Shown in pieces: positions 12,468 through 24,900 of a stretch of DNA of 64,000 nucleotides (positions are counted from its first letter, which is position 1; each line of letters starts with the position of its first letter). Where the stretch lies: the NCBI RefSeq assembly GCF_035083965.1, contig NC_089736.1, forward strand, positions 1,689,001-1,753,000, in the 5' to 3' direction. Made by a program: the position numbers and the translations under genes. Source of the stretch: Branchiostoma lanceolatum (Eukaryota; Chordata; Leptocardii; Amphioxiformes; Branchiostomatidae). The notes beneath the pieces were generated by a model. That model made no database searches. It was given only the letters and a program-made list of their open reading frames with translations, and was not told the origin of the DNA.

Positions 12468-13060
12468 GTTTTTGCACATTTCAAACTAGGTGGGTATCTA
12501 TACTTTATACATGCTTAATGTTGGTATTCAGGTTCCCACAAACCCCCATGGGGACCCCCGGCTTCCACAATAGGCAGCAGTATTAGGTTTTTGCACCTTT
12601 CAAACTAGGTGGGTATCTATACTTTATACATGCTTAATGTTGGTATTCAGGTTCCCACAAACCCCCATGGGGACCCCCAGGCTACACAGTAGGCTTCTCA
12701 CAATCCTCATGGGGACCCCCAGAGTCCACAATAGGCAGCAGTATTAGGTTTATGTCCATGTTTTAGGTGAGTTTATGTTACAGTACAGCACCATAGACCA
12801 GTACTCCATCCCCATGCTCATGGGCTTCATGCCCGCCGTCAGCAACCCGGGAGGATTCTCACAAACCCCCATGGGCACCCCCGGGTTCCACAATAGGCAG
12901 CAGTATTAGGGTTATTTCAAACCAGGTGGGTATTTTATACTGCATAACCATGTTATGTTGCATTCAGCAACCAGGAGGCTTCTCATAAACCCTTATCGGG
13001 TCCCCACAGCCAGGTTTCACAATAGGTAGCAGTATTAGGTATATTTCACTGCATTGGGGT
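12468..13060 (+). repeat. Tandem copies of the terminal exon 3' end
   Basis: Pieces of the last exon (caaacccccatggg.acccc, caataggcagcagtattag) recur near 12533-12585, 12650-12750, 12781-12909 and 12966-13038. The 12781-12909 copy restores about 125 bp of the exon including its stop. These lie in the 3' untranslated or flanking sequence. Confidence 0.88.
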
Positions 13061-15383
13061 CCGCTGGCTTCGATAACAAGTAGCAGTATTAAGTGTATGT
13101 GTTAAGATCAGGAATCAGGACAGTGTTTTCAAGGCCCCACAGTTACAGATGAGAAATAGAGTAGATCAGGCTAGTTATGTATCACACAAATTATGATAAA
13201 TGGGCCAAAATGTTATCCTTCTTTCATGCCATTTCTCACTGCTCTGTTTGTTCTTTTTTCCACAGGTTGGGATTGATTGGCAAACAGAGGCATTTCTGCG
13301 GCATTTCTGCACCTTTTCACAGTGGTTGGAACACCAGAAATGTGCTATGTAAGCTTCGTGAGCCTTGATAGAAAGGTAGCCTTGTTGCATCATCAAGCCT
13401 AATGCTTGATTTAATGATAGAGAGGTATAAAAGATGCAGAAAACAGTGAAGAGATTAACACATCGCAGTCAAGTGCTCAAGGATTCGCCAGTCAAGAAAA
13501 GCGCATCAAGACATGCACTCGATAGACAAGTGTAGCAGTGTCTGACCAAGTTTAGTCGTCAACTAAACTAGTGTATAGTACTGTAAACATGAGAAATGTG
13601 TATGACTTACATGTATTTTATGTTATGTAATGAAAAAAGAAGTTAGAAAAGATCATTGTTCTAGGGGTAAAGGAGATTTGTATGTGCTGAAATCAGTTCA
13701 TTAATGTACAGTTTCAATGTTAGGTGAATTTGTGAAGATTAGAGGCTTTCGGCCATGTGCAACACCCATGTGTACTTTGGAAAAGCTCATGTGTTGTAAA
13801 ATGCAAAAGAAACAGAATAATACTGTTGTTGTTTTTGTAGTTTTGTACTTGATATATTTGGTACCATTTAGTAGAAATCTCTTTGTATCAAGTAATTTAG
13901 TAGAGTACAGGTAAAAGAATTTGTAGTACATTTTTTCCAAGGGACACTCAACAGTTGTGGGGGGACTCAACAGAGTTTCCCATTTAGGAAACCTGCAAGA
14001 AGTAAAAATGTGGGTTACATCGAAGGTTATGGACATAAGAGTGTCAATGGCCAGTCCATGTAGAATTTGTTTTAATTTATATTTACTCCCAATCCAATAC
14101 GTTTATAGAAACAGTAACGTTAGAACTAACTATGTACATAGTAGTTCATGCAATGTGGCTATGACAAGCTCCGATGGTTGCAATTCAGTGGGCTCAGTGC
14201 AGTTCTGTGTAGGAGGCAATAGACCACTATCAGTAACCTTCCGCCATCTTGAATTTCAAGGTCAAAAGTATTATCAGAATTTGGTCTTACGGTTGGATTG
14301 GTTTTTCAAACAGAAAAGAATGTGTCTACCATTTTAGATGGTAAAAAGAAAAATTAACACCATTCCTGTTGACTTTCGTTGTAAGAAACACAAATTTGGT
14401 GCTTACTGAAGCAGGGAGAAGGTTAAATGATGATGGTGAAATACAATGTGTGGGGCAATCATGAATTTAGCTTTGATGGAGGTCCTTGAAAAGAAAAAAA
14501 AGAATGGAGTCAATCATTTCCATAGCTTAATTTACTATGTATTCCTTATTGTATAGAATTAATGCAATATGTAATTTTATTTTAATGTGCAAGCTACGTA
14601 AGTTATATTAGAATTAATTGTGTAAAAACAATCATAGTATCTGCTTGGCTAGACCACTGCCTGTAGTTACATATACATGTTATGGTAAACATTATCCTCA
14701 GCGTAGGCAGCTTATTGCCTGGCAATATCATATATAAGTTATTGTATATTCTCTCTGTCATGTTGAAACATTTGTCAACAAGTGACCGATTAGAAATAAT
14801 GAGAATGTGTCTGCATTGTCCCTTTTCTCTGTTTTGCCGTCTGAGCTGGATTCCAGGCTAGCCTTAATACACATACTGTAAATGAAAACCTTTGATAAGC
14901 TTCCCTGCTTGACTTGGGGTGAGAGCCACATTTAGACCACACTTCAGGACCCTGCACGTTTTAAATAAAAGTGGGGGTAAACCCAGGCTTGCCCATGGTA
15001 ACAAGACATGTAACAAAGCTAGTAAAAAACTATTTGTACTTAGATATATTTACAATGTGTAGCTTATGAAAACGTGTAGGCAAACAATTCATTTTGAGTC
15101 AGATTATTTATGTATAAATGCGCGATTGGACATCTGATTTCCATTACATTGAATTTGTACATTGGGTGATCTACATAGTGTGAAGTGCATAGTGTCCATA
15201 TGCTTTTCATTTTAGCCTTACAATGTGCAGACAGACCCTGGCATCAAACGCCTTTTCCAGATTCGGGTCGCTATGTGCAACACTGGAAGAATGTCCTGTC
15301 AGTGGAGGGTGTTCTTAAGACAGGTTCGGTGATGAATATGTAGAAAGAGCCAACACTTTTTTTTCTTAACGGCCCTCAGAGTC
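13061..15383. other. 3' flank of the zinc-finger gene; no gene seen
   Basis: AT-rich sequence with short, unsupported ORFs. An AATAAA at 14964-14969 (ttaaataaaagtggggg) is one possible polyadenylation signal for the plus-strand gene. I see nothing else here that I can name. Confidence 0.4.
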
Positions 15384-15527
15384 TAGCCGTGGCGACTAAC
15401 GAAGGGAGTTTTTGCTTGATATTACATATACTTTCCAAGGGAGTTTTTGCTTGATATTACATATACTTTCCAAGGGAAAGTATATGTAATATCAAGCAAA
15501 AACTCCCTTCGTTAGTCGCCACGGCTA
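15384..15527. repeat. Perfect inverted repeat with a tandem inner copy
   Basis: The left arm (tagccgtggcgactaacgaa... to catatactttcc) is the exact reverse complement of the right arm ending cgttagtcgccacggcta, with about 53-bp arms. Between them the 35-bp piece starting aagggagtttttgcttg is present once more. The hairpin lies just after the stop of the NHL gene, so it may form part of its 3' UTR. Confidence 0.9.
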
Positions 15528-15549
15528 CTCCCAGTCCAGCCTCCCCTGC

Positions 15550-16371
15550 CTAACGTGTGAAAATGGCCACGATGTTCTGCAGTCCGTACGTCACCACCAT
15601 CTGCCCGGCCGGCCCGATCGCCACGCCCGAGGGTTTCCCGAGATCCGAGGCGACGTACCGGACATGCTCTCCCCGGCCGGTCAGCACCTCCACCCGCCGG
15701 TTCCCCGAGTCCGCCACGATGATGTTCCCGTGCCAGTCCGTGCAGAGGCCCTCCGGATGGAGGAAGCGTCCTCTGTACTTGTCCAGGAATCCTCCCGACT
15801 GGGTTGTACATGTAGACATTGTTTGTGTCGAGGTCTGACACCAGGATGTTCCCCTCCATGTTGGTAGTGACGTACCAGGGGTGCAGCATGCCTTCTTGCC
15901 GGCCGAACCTGCGCTCCTGTCCGCCGTCTGGTCCGAACATCAGCACTTCCCCGGTCCGTCCGTCTGTCTCGGTCACCAGGACCTGGTGGCTCTTCGGGTT
16001 CACGGCAACCCCTCGCACGAACGCGGTTTGACGTAGAGGAATTGTTGCAAGCGGCAGGCCGTCTCTGTTGTACTTCACCGCAACGCTGTTGGTGCCGTAC
16101 TTCCCGACTATCCACAGGTTGCCGCCACCGTCGATGGTAACGTCCTCCGGAGCCACCATGTAGCCGCCTGGCGTGGCGGTTGGGAACTGCCGGCGGTGAA
16201 CGCCTTTCATGTCGTGCACTTGAACTCGCCGGTTGAACATGTCGGCCATGAGTATCTCATTTTCAGCAGACATGGCCACGCCTCGTGGGTTTGCAAACTC
16301 CCCTGGCCCGGAGCCTTTCTGACCGAGGAGGATGACCATTGCCATCTCTTCCACGCCCTTAACATCTGCGC
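15550..16371 (-). CDS. NHL beta-propeller exon
   Basis: The acceptor ctcactacag precedes GADVKGVEEM. Blades are recognisable from repeated patterns: FANPRGVAMSAENEILMADM, VAPEDVTIDGGGNLWIVGK, VRGVAVNPKSHQVLVTETD, LHPWYVTTNMEGNILVSDL, LHPEGLCTDWHGNIIVADSG and LGKPSGVAIGPAGQMVVTYG. NHL propellers of this sort bind proteins or RNA. The frameshift between blades 4 and 5 means the reading frame as given would end early. Confidence 0.85.
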
Positions 16372-18825
16372 CTGTAGTGAGAACAGCACAATGATAATAA
16401 GGACACAGAGTGCTAGCCTTTACCAGGCTCCGCGGATGACTGGGAAATATATAGTTGAAATTGGCCAAATAGAATGCATAATATGACAAGGGAAGTCGGC
16501 TATGGAGAAAGGGTCAAATAGGCTCCTATTGACCTTCTCTCCATAGCCAACTACCCTTGGCATACGTTTTGCTCTAATTGGCCAATTTCTACTATTTTCC
16601 AAGCAATCCGCGGAGCCTGGTAGAGGCTAACTGATTGCAACGTGGTAAATGCAATGCCGTTGTCCTTAAATCTACACAGTATACACGTCAGCGTCCATCC
16701 CATGCAGAAACGTGAAAAGATGTTTTTAGGGTTGCTCCAGTCATGGTAATATACTGGAACAAGCTGACGTCTCTCATATCAAATTCTGATTTCTAACACA
16801 CTGATGTCTTTTTCTATACAAGGTAAGTCACCTCACCACTTACATGTGGTATGTGATAATTTAGAAATGATAAAGTGTAAAAACATTCGAAGTTGTTCTG
16901 TATCTGTATCTGTGTTGATACAGATCTGTTTCTGTGAAGTTGTTTTGTGGCATATGAAGATTACTTGCAATTGATGTGCAGTACTTCCTGTGTAATTAGA
17001 GAAAGATGCTGTCTCTGGTAAATACTTCTCGGCTACCATTTTATAACTGGCTTTCGGTCACATACCAATGCTCATTTGTTTTAGGTGCATGTGTTGGGTT
17101 TCATCTAACACCTTACGCCCTCACGTAATTCAGTACTATTAGCCACTAACTGATTCTCAAAATGTGGAAGGAATTTGTCTCTACCTGCATGGATCCATTC
17201 CGTCTGGAACGGTGGTGGCGCTTCCTCTTCAGGCGTTGATGTTGTGCGGTGTAGTGTGACTTGTGCTCGGAGGGAGGTTCTCTTGGTAGTCTCACTTGTC
17301 AGGGCAGTGGTCTGTTCAGTGGGTAAGATGGTCACAGGCGTCGAACTCGACCAAGAAGTCGTTAGTATCTATAGAAAGAAATGGGGAAAATGTGTCATTA
17401 CAGCGGGACACAGCAGTGCTCAGCACTGAAACAATGTCTTTGCAGTGGTAGTCATCGGCGTCTGTGGTCTGAACTGTTTGCTGAAGTTTTCCCTTATTTG
17501 TTTGTACATTGAGCAAATAGCAGAAACCACGCTGAACCAAAATGCGGCATCAGGATTGTGAAAGAAGGGGAAAAAAACTGGATGGTTCGTCTGGATTATA
17601 TAGGGTCATTATATTGCGGACGGTCACTTCATGGTTTGCTCGCTTGCGCTTTTCACTAATTTTGATTTTCACTAATTCTGATTAATGATTAGTTCATTGA
17701 GGAAGGCATAACAAAGTAGAGCTGCTATTTCTGGAAGACAACAATGAGAGGAAATACTCCACCCACCTGGTGTGAAGGGTACTGCGTCGTCATGGTGACG
17801 GCCCGTTCCTATGACCACCAGCGTTATCAAGGCAACTGTCGCTATGGTTACACAGATCAGCCTTGATGACGACGTCATCCAGCGACATGCAAGATATTTG
17901 TTGCCATCTGTGATTGTAGCAATCAATTCACAGAAGAACAGCTTAACAATAGACTCAATAAGAACAAGTGTGTATTATCACATAGACGTATTGGCAAAAG
18001 CGGTTGCCTTCTGCAGGAACTTGTTTTAAGAATATGATGCATAAATGTAAATAATTTGTCTGCTGTCATGGCAACGGACCTGAGGAAGGTCAATGTTGGT
18101 GAAGTAAACGTCAAGTAAACAAAGTCTGCCGGATTCAAGGGGAATATCTTAGTTTGCTGTCTAAGTTTAGTTAGTTTGTTGATTTTCCTACTAGTATACC
18201 ATAGATGTATTGATTTATGTCTCATAAAGCTATTCATGCTTTATAGACATCAATGTGGGGTTTAAAATGAATTGATAGAGGAATAATCATGCAAAAAACG
18301 TATCTGTTGAGTCTATAGCACCCCAAAACCCTTTTTTTTCTTTCATGCTATGGGCGTTGATTGTCCGCAACAGTGATTACATGTTTCTCTGCAGTTTTAG
18401 CGCTTTAAGAGTATCCGTTGAAAACCCAAAATATCGCCAGATTGAGATCTTAAAACCTTAAACTAACCTGCCAGCTGTGGAACACCCTTTTGAGCCGGGG
18501 TGTGGTGCTCATTTCCAACAGCATCCCGCTGCAGACTTTCCTCTCCCGGTTGCAGCACAACTGCCACAGCTTCCTCGTACACACCCTCCTGCCGACCTGG
18601 AGAACACCCGCTCTCGGGCGTCGCCGGTCCAGGGTTGAAGCGCCGCGGAGGCAACCGAACCGGCTCTGGGACCTCGTCATGATGATGCCTTCCTTGACAA
18701 TGACGGGACTCCCCTCTACGTTGTCGGTTTTCTATCATTCTAATATTTTCCAATCGATTGAGATCTACTGGTTCAGCTTGATCGTAAACGTTGCTAGTCG
18801 CGCGTGGGGTCTTGTTGTCGTCCAT
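15550..18825 (-). CDS. Single-pass membrane protein with six NHL repeats (one frameshift)
   Basis: Exon 1 (18468-18825, ATG) encodes a charged, Arg-rich N-terminus of 119 residues. Exon 2 (17767-17907, phase 1) encodes a hydrophobic helix (LICVTIATVALITLVVIG, about residues 136-153). There is no signal peptide, so a type II membrane topology is likely. Exon 3 (17185-17368) is Thr/Pro-rich, like a stalk. The last exon (15550-16371) encodes six NHL-type blades. Exons 2 and 3 differ in phase, so a small exon is needed between them; 17427-17473 fits length and frame but is weak. In the last exon the frame changes near 15805, between blades 4 and 5 (VYMYN, then QSGGFLDKY), a single-base indel in a C-run. 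It may be a real lesion or a sequence error. Confidence 0.72.
16414..16629. mobile_element. Small fold-back (MITE-like) element, 216 bp
   Basis: The ends are imperfect inverted repeats (tagcctttaccaggctccgc / gcggagcctggtagaggcta), followed by gaaattggcc / ggccaatttct and an inner pair around ctatggagaa / ttctctccatag. The terminal TA on both sides would fit a TA target duplication. A close relative lies at 53005-53192, and half of another at about 51835-51925. It sits in an intron of the NHL gene. Confidence 0.82.
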
Positions 18826-20331
18826 ACTGCGGACACAATGAGAGTGTTGTAATGCGTTTTGCTGGGTTGACTTCGTTGTAGTAATTGTTTGGCGTCAGCG
18901 TCACGTAACAGGTAGGCCTCTTTCATGCTTAGCCAAAAAGAGGCCTACCTTTCATGGTAAGTGGCAAGGGTTCAAAGAAAAGCAACTTCCTGTTCATAAC
19001 ATTTCCGTGGGGGTGCCACTGCCATTTAATATGTAGAAGTCAAAAAGCACAGTTGCATGACCATATTTAGCTGTAGTTTTGTTTGACAACGTTATATAGG
19101 AAGGCAATTTTACCGGGAGGTTTAGTGCAGGAGTTACAAGAAATATCGCTTTTATCTTCTTATTTTTATCAGGGGACAAATTTGTGTGAATTAGTGAAAG
19201 AGAGGAATGACGTTGATGAGGAAAGCGTTGTAGTTGGTACCTAACTCCTGTGCGAAGCTAAGATATGCAAAAGTTCAATAAGGACAACTTAGTCATTATT
19301 CCTTGTTTTAGTCATCATGTTTCTAATAGAATAAACCTCAGCAAACCTCTACAATTTTCGAATAAAAAAAAAGCAAAAGGTAAGCACAATACACATACAC
19401 ACACACTCCAACATATGACACATGTTATCCTCCATGCTTTAAGCAAAGTTACGAATCAGTACGAATAAAAAATATAGACTTCCATATCTTCTAAAACTGG
19501 TATAGTACATGTCTGTTTCTAGATTATCATCTTTTAAACTTTGACACTAGTCATTTTCTTCTAAAGTTAAGAACTGTAGATCTGTCATCAGTCGTAATAG
19601 TTTGCCATACTCATATACATGTACACGTGCATCCACTTTATACATATGCATGGTGAATATGTTTAGATGGGAAATTTACATGAGATTGAAAATTACCAAT
19701 GTCTCTGTCGTTTCAAGTTCGTAGTGGTCATTACTACAGCAAACTACAGCTCTGATTTATGGCCAACTGGCAAAATTACCACATAATAGACTCGAGGGTC
19801 TGTTACAAGGCAAAGCAATGAAAACATTTTAAAAATTACACATACCAACTAATCGATGAGGCCACCTAAAGCCATGCCAGAACAAAAGCAGTTCGTATGT
19901 ACGGGTGTCAGATTTGTGCCATCGGAAATCAGCTTGTGTCTTGAAAAGACTGTACAATGCTGTGCCATTCTTAAAACCAACTATCATTAGTCTGGAATCA
20001 AATGTACAACTTTCTCGGAGCGCAGTTACTGAAATAAGTTATAATTCTCATAACAACATTTATCTTGAAGAGAATTTGCAACTCACTTGGTACACTGGCA
20101 AATCATTTAACAATTTTGTCTGTACACAACGGAAGCAACATTTCAGCACATTCAAAATTCATCCATCAAGAAGGCAAAAGGCTCCTAGTTACTTATAAAT
20201 CATTGTAGTATTTTCACACTTCTTTCTCTGTATTTGATACGGACTATACACAGTTGCTGGTTGGACAGAGTGATTCAAACGTTGTCAACGAATCTTTACT
20301 TTATGATGTTTGATAAAGGACCAAAACCAGA
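18826..20331. other. Intergenic region between two minus-strand genes
   Basis: No coding sequence supported. It contains a short perfect hairpin at 18910-18950 (aggtaggcctcttt / aaagaggcctacct) and a short CA-rich run near 19390-19407. This is the space between the 5' end of the NHL gene and the 3' end of the ROCO gene. Confidence 0.5.
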
Positions 20332-21909
20332 CTAGTCATCTGAAGAGTCCGATGAGTCTGAAGAATCTGAAACGAGAAAATTTTGACAATGATTGCATTA
20401 GAACCTTTTTTCAGACAATGCAAGCATGTTTAGAAGCATATATGAAAACCAATCAACCCAACCTGCCCAAAAGTAATGTGTTTTTGGGTCACAGATAAAA
20501 GTGTTTCGCCGGCATTAGGAAGTGGCGATGGACGTACCTTCCAGCCTCTCCGCAAGATGCCTTTGGCCTATTTTGATGAGAGCCTTCTTCAGGACCTGAA
20601 GAGTTGCAGCTTCTCCATCCCTGTCTCTCCACTTCCTCAGCATCTCCCTGCATCTCCTTTCGTTACATTTCCTCTTTCCCTCTATCCCGTCTATCTGGTT
20701 CTCGGTGAATTTCAGCTTGCGGGCCAAGTTGTCCCAATCGGAACTGACTCTATCAACAACTTTGTCGAAATAGTTGTACACGTCAACTAAAAACAAAAAG
20801 GTGAAAATCATCAGACAGCTAAGAGTTAACAGCTGATTTACGTACGTACCCGTTTTAACTTCATGACGGGGGAAACGGAACGTGTTCTCTTCATATACAT
20901 ATTTCGTAATTCCCACAATCTTTTACCTAGCCATAAGAAGACAATTTAGACACCTATCTTCTCATTGAGGAATCAAAAGATCACAGATGGAGATAGTTTC
21001 GCTACGCCTGATTTGGTTCATGCCAGGTTATAGCAAATTTCATGTCCCATGTACTTTCATTGGCTTGATGTCGTTTTAGCCAATAGTTGGGATCTTGCCG
21101 CATACCAAAGTGCAATTTCACATAATCACTATTGCCCCACCAGCTTATTGCATTGATAGCTATTCTGGCGTGATTGACTTGATGCGTTACGCTCATTGAT
21201 CAGCTGCCAAGTTTGCAGCTACACTAGCAGACTATGAAAATGAGTTACCTGTAGTCATTGAATTGCTAGAGATATTACTACTGTTTTTTTTATTGTTTTA
21301 GATGGAACATAGCCGTTGCATGATGCTTATTTTCTTATCATGAAAATAATTACATACCTTGCTTGGTCCGCTTTGCTGGACGAGTGTCGCTGACCTGGCT
21401 TCCATGCCTTTTGGTTTTCTTCTTCCCACCTGTATCATTTAAGATGATAAGTCTAAGTAGGTATATTTCCCATTTCAGGTGTTAGGATAGGGTCACACTA
21501 GCATTTAATGTAGCTTCCCCCTTTCTCAATATGCCATCTGAAGTTCAATGCAGATGACATGTCACCAATGACAGTTCTCAGATCGGTTGGAGAGGTGCCT
21601 GTGTTGTACCACAGCTTCATGACATCCAGCATGCCAAATTGATATTGTTTTTTTTTCATTCTGACCTCCACTGCCTCCATGTAGTTTTATGACTTAACGT
21701 AAGTATGTTAAAACCACCTTATCCTGAGGGTCGGGTGACTTGTTGAAAATCTAACGGAGGGATTACAGTTCCTTTTTCCTATCTTCAAGATGTTCGTAAA
21801 GACGATCATCTCCACATTTGCATAATTATATCATTACAAGAGGTTACGAGCCACTCACCTGATGTAGATGGTTCGTTAAGACTAGTCCGGTGAGCTGCCA
21901 TGTCTGTAT
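20332..21909 (-). CDS. Basic linker, Death domain and acidic tail exons
   Basis: Exons 21859-21909 and 21358-21429 are short; the second encodes GGKKKTKRHGSQ...PAKRTK, a nuclear-signal-like basic cluster. Exon 20538-20786 is a Death domain (YFDKVVDRVSSDWDNLARKL, then RCREMLRKWRDRDGEAATLQ, and ALIKIGQRHLAERLE). Exon 20332-20366 adds DSSDSSDSSDD and TAG. If the donor at 20538 is not used, translation reads GTSIATS and stops at 20515, giving an alternative short end. Confidence 0.85.
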
Positions 21910-24900
21910 CTAGAGAAAGAGAATAAATGAAAATTCAATAGTTTACTCCTGCTAAGACGAAAAATCTTTCTAACAATCGTGCCTACTATTACAGACGCTC
22001 ATCTTGTTGTTGTTGAATTATCTCGCATTCATTATCTACAACCAGAACGACAGGAAGAAATTAGCCATTAAGATTTTCATCTTCATCTCCAGGTAGTTAG
22101 ATACTCCTCTTAATGTTGACCCTCATATAAACCTGTCAGGGTCAAAGTTAAGAGGGGTATCTAACTACTTCTATCTGCAGAAGAAAGGAACACCACGCCA
22201 TATTCACGTCTTCAGCCTTCACCTTTAAAGGACTACTACCCTGCCATAAAATCCGTACTGCTCACGCAATCATGCATGTGTAAGTTAAGTTTTTTTTTCC
22301 TGTTTTTTTTTCAAACCTAGTACAGGCATCAACATGGTACCTACCTTGCAGAGCGCGCAGGTAGACATGGGCTGAATTTATCCGTCGGATGGCGTCACTC
22401 ACTGGTTGACCTGCTTCTGACAGAAGGGTGAAATGAACGGTTCCTTCAAACTTTCCCTTTCTTATCTCCGGATCTCGCAACTTCAGCCTGACTGAGAATC
22501 GATTGCAGTTCGCCGGGGGGAAGACGAACTGAATGCCGGGAGGCGCTGGGATGTCACGTGGGTCTCCAACGACGTCCTCTTCCTCGCCAAACCGTGCACG
22601 GATTGTCTCCTTTGGGTGCATGATGATCTCTTGTCGGAACGGCGGCGGTGTCTGAAGATTAGCTGCTTCAAAATACTCAGAGACTTTCTTGCCCTTCTCG
22701 ATGCACAGCATGTGAATGCGCTTGTCATCTGTCGTTGCCTCGTCGGGATTGATGATGAGGTGCACCTTGTCTTCACTGTGCTTTGTCACAATGACTTCAA
22801 TATCTTCTGTTGCCTCCTGATTGGCTTCCTCATCCTGCTTCTCTGTACTGGTATCAGCAGAGGTGGAGGCTTCTCCGGCGCTGTCTTTTTTCTTGGCACC
22901 AACAACGCTAAAGCATATAACAGACTTTAATATATTATCCAATCAATGATGAATTATTCGCGGCCTCTTTTGAAGACAAATAAGTGTATTTCAGTAGAAT
23001 TATTTTCATTCTTTTTCTAACAACCTGCTTGTTTTACCTGCAAAAGTGACTCGTTCTGAACATGACTGTGTCTTCGGTCTCCTGAATCCCGGTTCTCAAT
23101 GTCGACCACTTGCGGCCAGTAGACCTGTTCATCAGGATGGTTCTGCCCAGGTCGCAGGCACTTTTCCATGTCCAAGGCAGGGTGACAGTGACAGGCGTTA
23201 GGAAGTCTTCCTCCGTGTCTTGGTGCACAGTCAGTACCGGTGTCACAGCCGAGAAACTGTTTGTCATTGCCCCGTCAATGGGCAGCATGTCAACCTATCA
23301 AATTAAGGGGAAATACAAGTACAGCCATTTTTAAACATCGTATTAATCAATTTCATGTAACACACAGTAAACAGGACTGTCGGCACTACAGTTACACAAT
23401 TCAAGCGGAAACAAAGACAAACTTACTTCCAAAGCCAGGGATCTTTCAGTCTTGACGCATCCTTTCGGAAACGTGATAGTGACACCATCCTCCTCCAGCG
23501 TGCAGCCTTCTGCTGTGATCTTGCATGTGTACAGCACAATGGACGATGACGCCTGTAGAAAGAACATTCTGTCAGTCATCTTGTCTGGAAACTAGCTAGA
23601 GTTACATGTCATAAATTGTGATGTAGCAGATATCATTACGGAGTTCTTTAACGCACCTTTCTGAGGACATCTGCAGAAACGAGGCTGATTTTGGTACTGG
23701 ACAGTGGTTCCTCGGTCACCAGTACTTCGGTTGATAGCATCTCCAACATCCCAGCACAGCGCCTGCCGAGTACCTCTAGCAAACGATCCCTGGTCCCTTC
23801 TGGGTACGCAAAGACCGGAAATACCAGGTTCCTGTTCTGCACGCAGAACTCGTACCCGAGCGCGGACCAGTGTCTGTTGTGGAGAGCCTGCGGTGTGATG
23901 ATTGGCACCACCATCCTGACGTTTCGTCTGAGAAGATGATTCAGGAGTTTGTCAGTGATGACATCTCCTGGTTTGATGACGTCGTCGGAAACTGTCACAC
24001 CGTACCTGCTAGACGCTCGGACTGCCTGTCTCAATAGTGGCTGAACGAGCTTGTCACTGTAGTCTCCGACGTGAAGGACAACAACTTCGTCCCCTAGAAA
24101 AAGTCAGGCATAAATAAGAGTGAAACATCAATATAACAATACAGAGCATCATCAAGCGTCATAAGTCAAAAGTTTCGAACTAAACCAAAGAAGATAGGTT
24201 TAAAGTAATTCACCTCTCTCTTCTCGGGGAAACATAGGTGCTCTCTCTGGTAGGCAAACCTCCACAGACGCGCCCAGCAGGCGACGACACATGTCCCCTT
24301 CACGGTCGACAGTAGCAACTAACTCTTTGAACCTGCTGACGAATGTGAGCTCGTGTCTGATCCGATCACACTCTGCCAGACTCAGCCCCCCGCAAGTCTC
24401 CATACAGTCCAGGACAGGACCGATCGTGTGGACTGGACTTATGTCAGCAGGGCTCAGGGTGGGCTCTATCATCACTGGTCCGTCACCACCTGAGTTCTCT
24501 ACATGTGGGGAATATTTCCATCAGTAACGATTTAAAATAATGCATTTTTTTAAAAGAAGACAAGGTAAACAAAATCAGACAAGAACATGACTTTACCTGC
24601 ACGAGAGGTTCTCTTATCCCTTATCCAGACATCGATAAAGTCCTCTGGAAAACTGAGATTCAAACTATCAGTTAGTAACCCTTGACAAAAATACAATGTT
24701 TGAGAAATACAAGAAAAGCGAACACCAGGAACCCTCTTATGTATTTCCATGTCACAAAGTTGCAAGAAAATTACGGACCAATCAGATAAAAGGGCTTAAT
24801 TTACCAATTAAAAATAAAATGAAAGCATAATTGGCCTCACCGACTGGATCCCGTTGCAGTTTCTTGCCCGATACCAGAGAGTGGATGGAATTCAGGTGTA

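Noticed and set aside
13701-14337. ORFs of 111 and 126 residues in the 3' flank of the zinc-finger gene
   Set aside because: They overlap on opposite strands, are AT-rich, and show no splice sites or family pattern.
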